Shown one piece after another: positions 9,723-17,851 of a stretch of 64,000 nucleotides of DNA. Every line of letters starts with the position of its first letter. Position 1 is the first letter of the stretch. Source of the stretch: CAYJLF01 sp964371055 (GTDB taxonomy: Bacteria; Eisenbacteria; RBG-16-71-46; CAIMUX01); contig CAYJLF010000017.1 in the NCBI GenBank assembly GCA_964371055.1, positions 79,332 through 143,331 of the forward strand, in the 5' to 3' direction. The notes below the pieces were generated by a model. It was not told where the DNA came from. It did no database searches and saw only the letters and a program-made list of their open reading frames with translations. The position numbers and the translations under genes are program-made.

Positions 9723-9918
9723 CGCGACCTCTCTTCCGGGCGAGGAGTGCGCACCCGCCGTTCCACACCCCGTCAAGGATAACGCCACGCGGGGGTGACC
9801 GCAACGAGGTCGGCGCCAACGGCACGCGGCTTGCGGCCACTCCGGCGGCGTCGGCGCGCGGACGCCGCGGGAGCAAGGCACTCGGCAGGCCCGTCGCGCG
9901 ACGGAGGATGTGGTCACG

Positions 9919-11568
9919 ATGCAGGCCTGCGTCGAGTCGTTCACCCTGGTCGGGATCGAGGCGGTGCCGATCGAGGTGCAGGTGTCCGCCGACGGCGGGT
10001 ATCCGCAGACGACGATCGTGGGACTCCCCGACACTGCGGTCCGGGAGAGCCTCGATCGCGTGAACGCGGCCTTCCGTGCCGCCGGGTTCGGGACGCCGGA
10101 CAAACGGATCACGGTCAACCTCGCGCCCGCGGAACTCCGCAAGGAAGGATCGGCGCTCGATCTCGCGATCGCCCTCGGGATGCTGGCGGCGCTCGCGAGG
10201 ATCCCGGCGGAGAATCTGCGGGGCATCCACGTCGCCGGCGAACTCTCTCTCGATGGCCGGGTGCGGCCGGTGCGCGGCGCGCTGGCCATGGCGCTGGCCC
10301 TGTCGAGGTGCGGCGGCCGGACCCTGGTGGTGCCGCGGGAGAACGTGGTCGAGGCAGCGTCCGTGCCGGGTGGTCGAGTGGCGGCCGCGGACTCGCTGGA
10401 CGCGGCCGTGCAGAGACTGCGGGCCGGTCGATGGATCGGCGAAGACGGGGGAGCCGGAGAGCCCATCCCGGCTGATGCTCGCGTGATCGGCGATTCCTCT
10501 CCCGTCTTCCCCGATCTGGCGGAGATCCGCGGCCAGGCGGCGGCTCGGCGCGCGCTCGAGATTGCGGCCGCCGGCGGACACAACCTCCTTCTCTTCGGCC
10601 CGCCGGGCGCAGGCAAGACGCTCCTCGCGCAACGACTACCCACGATTCTCCCTCCGCTTTCGCGGGACGAGGCCCTGGAGGCGACCCTGGTGCACAGCGT
10701 GGCGGGCCTCCTGCCGCCGGGCAGCGGCCTCCTGAATCGCCGGCCGTTCCGTGCGCCGCATCACACCATCACCGCGCCCGGTCTCGTGGGAGGCCGCGCC
10801 GTCCCTCGCCCGGGCGAGGTCAGCCTGGCCCACGGTGGCGTCCTCTTCCTCGACGAAATGCCGGAGTTCCGCTCTGCGGTCTTGAACCTGCTCCGCCAGC
10901 CGGTGGAGGACGGGACGGTGCGCATCGTCCGCGCGGGGCGGACGGTGGAGTTCCCTTGCCGCTTCATGCTGGTGGGGGCGATGAATCCCTGTATGTGTGG
11001 GTTCCTGGGGCACCCCCGCCGTCCCTGCCGCTGTACACCGCATCAGGTCCGCGTCTATCGCAACCGACTCAGCGGACCGCTGCTCGATCGGATCGACATG
11101 CACGTGGAGGTGCCGGTGGTGACGGCGCGGGAGCTGACGCGGGGGGTGCGGAGGGGGCGAGCAGCGGCGGCAGACCCGGCGGTGGACTTGACCGCGCGTT
11201 CGACGGTGCGATCGATGGCGACACGGAAGATCGCTGTTGATGCGGAGCCTGAGTCTTCCGCCTCCGTGCGCGCGCGGGTGATTGCCGCGCGGCGGGTACA
11301 AGTGCAGCGGTTCGCAGGCGAGTCGATCCACTGCAATGCCCAGATGGGGATCAAGGAGATCGAGCGGTACTGCCGGGTCGACGACGCGACGCGCGCGCTC
11401 CTGCACAAGGCGATGGAGACACGATCGATGAGTGCCCGGGCGGTGCACCGGGTGCTGCGGGTGGCAAGAACGATCGCGGATCTGGCGGGGGCGGACGAGA
11501 TCGCGCTCGAGCAGGTGGCGGAAGCGGTGCAGTATCAGACTCTGGATCGCGCGGGAGAGAGCGGGTGA
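9919..11568 (+). CDS. comM: ComM/YifB family Mg-chelatase-like AAA+ helicase
   Basis: ComM is a hexameric AAA+ helicase that promotes branch migration during natural transformation. The 549-residue protein has the N-terminal ChlI-like domain (FTLVGIEAVPIEVQV, IVGLPDTAVRES), Walker A GPPGAGKT near residue 230, Walker B LFLDEMPEF near residue 310, the Cys-containing NPCMCGFLGHPRRPC near residue 356, and the Mg_chelatase_C region at the end. Full length, no lesions. An ATG at 9919 lies 11 bases after GGAGG; a GTG at 9910 is possible but too close. From base 10990 to the stop, the gene is repeated twice more downstream, so this copy may have been rebuilt by an insertion. Confidence 0.93.
   Translation: MQACVESFTLVGIEAVPIEVQVSADGGYPQTTIVGLPDTAVRESLDRVNAAFRAAGFGTPDKRITVNLAPAELRKEGSALDLAIALGMLAALARIPAENLRGIHVAGELSLDGRVRPVRGALAMALALSRCGGRTLVVPRENVVEAASVPGGRVAAADSLDAAVQRLRAGRWIGEDGGAGEPIPADARVIGDSSPVFPDLAEIRGQAAARRALEIAAAGGHNLLLFGPPGAGKTLLAQRLPTILPPLSRDEALEATLVHSVAGLLPPGSGLLNRRPFRAPHHTITAPGLVGGRAVPRPGEVSLAHGGVLFLDEMPEFRSAVLNLLRQPVEDGTVRIVRAGRTVEFPCRFMLVGAMNPCMCGFLGHPRRPCRCTPHQVRVYRNRLSGPLLDRIDMHVEVPVVTARELTRGVRRGRAAAADPAVDLTARSTVRSMATRKIAVDAEPESSASVRARVIAARRVQVQRFAGESIHCNAQMGIKEIERYCRVDDATRALLHKAMETRSMSARAVHRVLRVARTIADLAGADEIALEQVAEAVQYQTLDRAGESG
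10990..11568 (+). repeat. comM 3'-end repeat, copy 1 (inside intact comM)
   Basis: This 579-base segment encodes CMCGFLGHPRRPC through the C-terminus. Copy 2 (16904-17482) is also 579 bases, in frame, with very high nucleotide identity; copy 3 (21692-22240) is 549 bases and more diverged in the middle. The left edge of homology is the Cys-Met-Cys-Gly codons. Confidence 0.9.
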
Positions 11569-11998
11569 TCTCGTCATCACGTCGATGAAGGGAGGGGGCG
11601 CAGGCCCTGGGACAAAGTCCGGGTACTTCCATCGCTTTCCGGCTCTTCCTCTCTTCCATCAGAGTCTCTGCCTTATGACATTAGAAGTCATGGCTTGCCC
11701 CCCCCCCTCCAATCTTGCCGCATGATGGTGCCGCGCTGGAGAATGATCATCGTGCTCCTGCGCCGGGATGGCGAAGATGTCCCAGAACGGTGCCCGGCGA
11801 TCACAACGACACCGATGGGGCCCTTCGGAGGTCTGGAGGCGGGGGATGGTCGCGGTCTTGAGTCCGGAATCGGTACGAATGTCCGATGTTGCTCTTCCCG
11901 GGGACCGAGAGCCTCATCCACGGGTCCGATCGCCGGAAGGGCGGAGGTGTCTCTTGGAGAAGCGGTTGATCTATCATGATCTGCGCAGGGGAGCTTGG
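11569..11998 (+). other. Non-coding spacer downstream of comM, repeated in the next unit
   Basis: No convincing gene is present. The segment resembles 17483-17851: both have a run of C (10 bases at 11698-11707), followed by a related stretch ending GCATGAT about 20 bases on. It probably carries the promoter of the secreted protein gene that follows; I could not fix -35 and -10 elements. Confidence 0.5.
11698..11707. repeat. Poly-C tract (C10)
   Basis: Ten consecutive C bases, 292 bases upstream of the first cassette gene. The matching site of the second unit (17611-17618) has eight. Length differences at a shared homopolymer suggest slippage. Confidence 0.7.
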
Positions 11999-13381
11999 AT
12001 GATCCGCGCGTGTCTATTCTCGTGCCTCTGGATACTCCTGCCATTCGTCGCTCTCGCCGGGCCAAACGAGGGCGGTGCGCTGATCATCCACGCCAACCCG
12101 ATGCTGACCTATACCACGGGCCAGGACTTCTGCGGCGAATCCGGTTTGACGCACTGCTTGGTGAGCCAGGACAGCCTACCCTATGAGCCGGAGGTGGCCC
12201 GGGTCTGGTTCGTCTTGGCGTCCTTCAATCCGAGCGCGCAGCCCCGGCTCAAGGCCGTCTCCTTCGGAGTCGACTACGACTCCACGCGCCTGGCCATCCT
12301 TGCGTCGGGATCTTGCGCCGACTTCGAGATCCCCGACGGTCGCTGGCCAGCGCCGGGGACCGGCGTGGGCCAGAGCTGGACCGAGTGCCGGACGAGCGAG
12401 CTCGCGGAGTGCTACTGGTTCGCCGGGTACACCTATGACGCGCCCGGTTCGCCGGATACAACCTCTTTCGCGGTGGTGCCCCATCCCCGGCACGGAGCGG
12501 TGTTCGTGGACGACTCGATGCCCCCCCAAGAAGACACGGTTCAGGATCTTGGCCGCTTGGGGTTCGGACAGCCGGGTGCCTTGGTCTGCTTCCGTGTGCC
12601 GAGCCCACCCCAGCCGGAGATGGAGCCATGCGGGATCGGAGAGCTGGAGCTTCCCACGCCCCAGGAGCAGGCCGCGCATGACCCCGGCAAGTACTGGTAC
12701 CGCGGACACGAGGTCTCCGTCACGTGGGAGCAGCTCGCGTCGCCGGAGGCCTTCGACCAGCTCTGGGAGATTCGGTCGGGAACCGTCGAGGACACGCTGC
12801 TCTTCGCGGGTTACCCTCACAGGCTCTATCGGAATGCACGCTACTACGATCCCCTCCGCGGAATCTCCCCGGAGGACCTGGCCGACTATGCCCTTCTCGA
12901 GCAGGCGGCCGACTCCGTCCGCGGGGAGCCGATCCCCGAGCGGCAAGCGGAACGCTATCTCGCGGTCCTCCAAGCGCTCGATCCCGAAGATCGGTTCGTG
13001 CTGCGGACCTGGCGCGACGGCGCCGTGGTCGTCGTCTCTCTCCGGGACGCTGTTGAGCTCCAGTGGAAGTTCCGTGGCGGAAACGCGACGGGTGTACCCA
13101 ACTTCGCCCCGCGCATCGCGCCCGCCCAACGTCGGAATACCGCGGAGGTGAAGGCCGCGTTGAGGGGGTTGCTCGTCCGTCGCGGTTGGCTAATCCAGCA
13201 GGAGCCGGGCTCGGAGTCGTGGGTCTCCACGTCGACCGCGGAGCGTCTCCAGGTGATCGTTACGGCGATGGCTCAGGGACAGACTCTCGAGGAACTCGTC
13301 AACTGCTCGGCCAGCCCACCGCCGCCGGAGTGCTCGTACGACCTCCTCCGGTTCCTGGCGCAGGTCGACTCGCTGCGATAG
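11999..13381 (+). CDS. Secreted cassette protein with N-terminal 'AGPN..GG' domain
   Basis: The protein has 460 residues. A signal peptide (about residues 1-19) is followed by AGPNEGGALIIHANPML and a domain of about 170 residues with four or more Cys, containing FGVDYDSTRLAIL, GSCADFEIPDGRWP, GVGQSWTECRT and FAVVPHPRHG. This domain is paralogous to the N-terminus of the protein at 17852. The remaining ~270 residues are charged, mainly helical in appearance and unrelated to the second unit. An AGGGGAG ribosome-binding site lies 6 bases before the ATG. It is 9 bases upstream of the C25-type gene and surely in one transcript. Function unknown; the pairing suggests an accessory or targeting role for the peptidase homologue. 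Confidence 0.75.
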   Translation: MIRACLFSCLWILLPFVALAGPNEGGALIIHANPMLTYTTGQDFCGESGLTHCLVSQDSLPYEPEVARVWFVLASFNPSAQPRLKAVSFGVDYDSTRLAILASGSCADFEIPDGRWPAPGTGVGQSWTECRTSELAECYWFAGYTYDAPGSPDTTSFAVVPHPRHGAVFVDDSMPPQEDTVQDLGRLGFGQPGALVCFRVPSPPQPEMEPCGIGELELPTPQEQAAHDPGKYWYRGHEVSVTWEQLASPEAFDQLWEIRSGTVEDTLLFAGYPHRLYRNARYYDPLRGISPEDLADYALLEQAADSVRGEPIPERQAERYLAVLQALDPEDRFVLRTWRDGAVVVVSLRDAVELQWKFRGGNATGVPNFAPRIAPAQRRNTAEVKAALRGLLVRRGWLIQQEPGSESWVSTSTAERLQVIVTAMAQGQTLEELVNCSASPPPPECSYDLLRFLAQVDSLR

Positions 13382-13390
13382 GGGGATGCA

Positions 13391-16336
13391 ATGCGACCAC
13401 ACCGAGGCTTCGAAGTCGCTCTTCTGCTGGTACTTCTGCAGCCGGCGGTTCACGCGCTCGCTCAGACGTGCCGGACCCCCGCCTCAAAAAGGGGTCTGTC
13501 CTGGTTTCCTCACTCCCCGTACGGAGTCTGCCAAGACCGAGCTGGCCGGCAGGGCTACGACGTGGTCTCGAGAGCTGGGATGCAGTGTACCGCCGCCGAG
13601 TTCGACGCAGTGATGAAGGAGACGCCTCAGCAGCTTGCCTGCGGAATCGTGGACATCATCACGCACGGGCTCGGAGGTTTCTCGCCTGGCTGCCAGATCG
13701 AGTGGGCAGCGGACGAGGGCGACGCTTTCTCCAGACGAACCGCTATCATCCAGTCAGGTCTGTTCACCGCCGATGAAGTCTACGTGTCCACGAGTCCCGA
13801 CTCGACGGAATGGGGAGTCGGGGTGCGCTATGCCGCGTTGACGGCGAAGTACCCGCTCCGTGACGCCATCGTGACGCTGATGGCATGCTATTCGGCGACC
13901 TCGCCGGATTGGCCCGGGGCTCGCACCATGGCGGGCTTGCAGGGCCTGAGGTCGGACGACTTCGTCGTACAGGTCGAAGATGCCGTCTGGAAGGGTCTGA
14001 ATGGCGAAAGCGGCGTGGGCGGCCGCAGCGTCGGCACTGCCGTGGCTTCACTGCCTGCGGATTCGATCCGGGTCTACGGAAACACCGCCACCACGCTGGC
14101 GCCGGCCATCGTGGCCGCCTCCGCCGAGTCGGGTACGGCCTACAACTGCCCTCAAGACTCCGATATCGAGGTGACCTTCTTCTCGGACACGGAGCTGGAC
14201 ACCGGGGTCGACTCTGAGGATGCGGTGTTCGTGGAAGGCTACGCCTTTACGTGCTCCTCGGCAGAGTGGTTCGGTGCGAACGGACTGCGCGTGTGGCTGA
14301 CGCCGCATTGCGACGACCCGGGATCGGTGGCGATCTGCCTCAATCATCAGTACATCCACAGCGCCGCATTGAGCACTGCGGAGCTTGACGGAGACGGCAA
14401 GGATGGTCCCGACGACTACCGGCACGGGCTCGCGTTGACGAACAACCCGTCGGCTGTCGTCGACGGCCTGCACGCGGGGCCAGACTCGGTCACGTGGAAC
14501 GCGACGGCCGAGCGTGACGTGGACCACTATCTCCTCCGGGGTCGGATGGCGCCCAGCGAGCCTTGGCAGAGCGCGACTGGGCCGGTCCCGCCCGGAGCCG
14601 GCCTACACGCGGTCCCTCGGCCGACGGGATTCCCGATCCTCGGACTCTTCGAGCAGAGTACGGCGGGCGACGAGATCTTCTATGGGGAGGCAGGCGACGA
14701 TCCATTTGGTCCGGGAGCGGACACGACCCGGCCGTCGCTCGCCGTGCTCGACTCGACGGTCGCTGCGCTTGCCGCCCAGACACCGCCTCCTGGATGGAAC
14801 CCAGACCGGGACGGCACCTACGGCGAGAAGATCGGAATCTACACGCCTGCCGAGTTCGGGGACGAAATCCAGTACTTGGCCGATTGGCTGGCCGGCTGGT
14901 TCGGGATCGAAGCGACCATCGTCTTCGTTGAGCAGTTCGGTGCGCCCGAGAGCAGATACCCGGGCATCTGCGCGTCGATTCGGAACTTGGAGACGAACGG
15001 CGTCCATTACTTCCTGCTCGTGGGCGACGCAAGCGACTGACAGTATTTCGATGGTCCGCTCACGGCTCAGTATTGGCCGCCGACCTGGGAGATACGCCGT
15101 TTGCAGTACTTCGGCCAGGGCTACCCTCACGGCGGCGATCCGCTCCGCAACGTGATTCCGACCGTCGTCGTACCAGACACGTCACGGTATCGCAACATGG
15201 CCCGCTATCAGCCCTATTACTTCCTCGGTGACGATTTCGCATACGGAAACACCGACGAGGACGAACTGCAACTGCCGGACGTTGCCGTCGGCCGTTGGCC
15301 CTTCTCGGAGTCAGAGGACGTCTTGGTCGCGGTCCAGAAGTTGATGCACTACATGTCGTGCGGCTACAGCGGCTCCTACTTCAACGTCGGGCTGTTCGCG
15401 GGCGACATGAGCCACAACTACTATGGCGAAGGAGCCGTCGTCCGAGGGATGGCGTCCGACATCGCCGCGGCGCTGCAGTCGGTTGGATACGCACAGACGC
15501 TCCGGGCGGCAGACTGGCCGGATCCCGACGTGCGCCGCCAGGTGGCGCTGAACCTGTGGCACTATCCGACGGAGCTCGCGGTGATGGTGTCGACGGGAGC
15601 GAGCAGGTACAATGCCGCGGACTTCTTCGAAATGCCGAACTTCAACGTCAACATGCTCCAGTACAACAACTGGACGCCAATCGTGATCGGAGCGTCCTGC
15701 GGGATGGGGGAGTTTGCGAGAACGGAGGACCCGCATGCAGGTTACCAGCGGCCGCTCATGCAGAGGTTTCTGGCCGCATACGGCAAAGGGGCGATCGGGT
15801 GGTGCGGCCCAAGCGCCGGGACGTGGCAGCTGGGTAACGATGCGGTGGCCACGACGATCGCCGAGTACATCGCGGCGGATCCGACGCGGCCGGCGGGCGA
15901 GAGCGTGAGGCTGGCGTTGCGCGACGTCATAGAGAACGCGGATCCGGTGCGGGATGCTGCCGTGGTCAAGACGGCACGCAGCTACGGGTACTTTGGATTC
16001 CCCCTCTGTCCGGTCCTGAAGCGACCGTACGCATCGGAGGTAAGGGGGGAAACGCCCGCTGGCCTCGAGTTCTCCGTCGCAAGCGGGAACCCGAGCGGGT
16101 CGCCGGTAGAGTTCGTTCTGAGCTTGCCTGCGCGGGGAAGGGTGCTGGCGAGAGCGTACGACATCACCGGACGGGTCGTGAGCAGGGTCTGGGACGGGAC
16201 CCTGGATCCCGGGATCCACCGAGTGCGCTGGCCCAGCGGGGCCGACGGGGAGCGTTCCGTGGCGGCCGGAGTGTACTGGGTTCGGATGGATTGTCCCTCG
16301 GGCACGGTGACGCGACGGGTGACGATCGTCAAGTAG
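13391..16336 (+). pseudogene. C25 (gingipain)-type peptidase homologue interrupted by in-frame TGA
   Basis: One reading frame of 982 codons is broken only by TGA at 15038-15040. The first part (549 residues) has a signal peptide and a caspase-like segment with His92 in DIITHGLGG and Cys166 in TLMACYSA. The C25 domain begins near residue 475 and is cut at LLVGDASD; the frame resumes with QYFDGP and includes IPTVVVPD, LPDVAVGRWP and the C25 Cys motif IGASCGMGEF. The usual GHG His motif is replaced by VSTGAS. The C-terminus (ARAYDITGRVVSRVW, AAGVYWVRM) is FlgD-like. A TGG-to-TGA change would be the simplest lesion. It could be a pseudogene, make a short product, or be read through. Confidence 0.7.
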
Positions 16337-16364
16337 AGCCGGCGCCGGGGAGGCTCGTCTGTAC

Positions 16365-16895
16365 CTAGGCGAGGGGTCCAGGGTTCAGGTTTGCGAGAAG
16401 GCCAACGCGCGGTGGCTTGCTCGGGTTCGGTTCGAGCGAGCTGCTGGGCAGCCCCTGCCCCCGTGTTTCGGTCTGGGACATGGATCGGAGCTTGAGCAGA
16501 GTCGCCCGGCTCGGCCGATACCGCCCCTGCTCCGTGTTCCGGATCGTCCGGGGATCCAGCCCGATCTTCGCGGCCAGCTCGACCTGGGTCAGCCCGAGCC
16601 GCCAGCGGGCGTACCGGACACGTGCCCCGATGTCGGCTCCGTCGGGGAGCAGGTCGGCTCCGAGGACCTCGGCGATCACCCCCCACGACGACGCCAGCGG
16701 CTTGGTGAGCCCGGACTCCCAGCCCGCCATGGCCCGCGTCGTTCGGCCGAGGCGTTCGGCCAGCCCGGCCTGGGTGAGGCCGAGGTCCATGCGCCGCTGC
16801 CGGAATCGCTCGGCCCAGGTCTTGGGCTGACGCGGATAACCCCTTGGGAGAGATCGCGGTCGGGCCGCACGGAGCACGAGATCACAAAATGGCAA
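16365..16895 (-). CDS. XRE-type protein with two helix-turn-helix domains
   Basis: About 176 residues from a TTG start at 16895; an in-frame GTG at 16952 would begin inside the antisense of comM copy 2. The N-terminus LPFCDLVLRAARP and YPRQPKTWAERFRQRR is typical of a small HTH family. HTH 1 spans about residues 25-80 (LGLTQAGLAERLGRTT) and HTH 2 about 90-145 (LGLTQVELAAKIGLDPRTI). It is a likely DNA-binding regulator. It points away from comM copy 2 and towards the end of the C25 gene, and its 5' end is the identical 33-base boundary of the units. A related but broken gene lies at 21228-21683. Confidence 0.75.
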   Translation of the reverse strand: MPFCDLVLRAARPRSLPRGYPRQPKTWAERFRQRRMDLGLTQAGLAERLGRTTRAMAGWESGLTKPLASSWGVIAEVLGADLLPDGADIGARVRYARWRLGLTQVELAAKIGLDPRTIRNTEQGRYRPSRATLLKLRSMSQTETRGQGLPSSSLEPNPSKPPRVGLLANLNPGPLA

Positions 16896-16905
16896 CGCAG
16901 GGGTG
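16873..16905. repeat. 33-base unit boundary, copy 1
   Basis: Identical over 33 bases to 21661-21693. It begins AGCACGAGATCAC and ends at the first bases of the comM homology. It covers the start of the HTH gene on the minus strand and an ATG for the comM fragment on the plus strand. It is the best candidate for the end of the inserted unit or a recombination site. Confidence 0.75.
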
Positions 16906-17482
16906 CCCGTGCGGCTTCCTGGGGCACCCTCGCCGTCCCTGCCGCTGTACACCGCATCAGGTCCGCGTCTATCGCAATCGTCTCAGCGGTCCGCTGCTCG
17001 ATCGCATCGACATGCACGTGGAGGTGCCGGTGGTGACGGCGCGGGAGCTGACGCGGGGGGTGCGGAGGGGGCGAGCAGCGGCGGCAGACCAGGCGGTGGA
17101 CTTGACCGCGCGTTCGACGATGCGATCGATGGCGACACGGAAGATCGCTGGTGATGCGGAGCCCGAGTCCTCCGCCTCTGTGCGCGCGCGGGTGGTCGCA
17201 GCGCGATGCGTGCAGGAGCGCAGGTTTGCGGGGGAGCCGATCCAGTGCAACGCCCAGATGGGGATCCGCGAGATCGAACGACACTGCCGGGTCGATGAAG
17301 GGACGCGGGCGCTCCTGCACAAGGCGATGGAGACGCGATCGATGAGCGCGCGCGCGGTGCATCGGGTGTTGCGGGTGGCGAGGACGATCGCGGACCTGGC
17401 GGGCGTCGAGGAGATCGCGCTCGAGCAGGTGGCGGAGGCGGTGCAGTACCAGACCATGGATCGCGCGGGAGAGGGTGGGTGA
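16889..17482 (+). pseudogene. comM 3' fragment, copy 2 (in frame, ~197 codons)
   Basis: From an ATG at 16889 the frame encodes MATQGC joined to PCGFLGHPRRPCRC and the rest of the ComM C-terminus. It lacks the N-terminal domain and both Walker motifs, so it cannot be a working helicase. The 579-base homologous part matches intact comM without indels and keeps most residues, for example RNRLSGPLLDRIDMHVEV and LLHKAMETRSMSARAVH. Its good preservation suggests recent duplication or gene conversion. It may be a displaced 3' end rather than a gene. Confidence 0.8.
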
Positions 17483-17851
17483 TCTAGTTATCACGTCGCT
17501 GGGGGGTGGAGCGCCGGTCCATGCCATGAGGTCTGGGTGCTCCGGCGGTCTTCCGGCTGCCCCTTTCCTCCAGAAGAACCACTGATTTCCGACATCAGAA
17601 TCCAGAGTTGCCCCCCCCTCCAGACTTGCGGCATGATTGTCCTGCACCGGAGATCGCTGTACGTACCCCCGCGCGTGTGAGTCCGAACGGGTGGTCTTCC
17701 TGAGGCCGGAAGAGCGCCGGAGTCGAACGATGAATCGCGTGCGTCCGCAACCGTCCCGTCCGCAAATCAGGTTGCGCAAGCCCGCCCTTCCAGGCGGCGG
17801 ATCCGCCATTGCGCTTTTCCACCCGACCGCGACGGTGACAAGGAGGGATCC
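17483..17851 (+). other. Non-coding spacer downstream of comM copy 2
   Basis: No gene is recognised. It is a diverged copy of 11569-11998, with a C8 run at 17611-17618 and a related GCATGAT stretch after it. The last bases carry AAGGAGGG, the ribosome-binding site of the next gene. Confidence 0.5.
17611..17618. repeat. Poly-C tract (C8)
   Basis: Eight C bases at the position equivalent to the C10 run at 11698-11707, 233 bases upstream of the second cassette gene. Confidence 0.7.

Noticed and set aside
15038..15040. Selenocysteine at the TGA of the C25-type gene
   Set aside because: No clear bacterial SECIS hairpin follows, and the neighbouring cassette has TAG at a comparable point, so recoding by selenocysteine would explain only one of the two.
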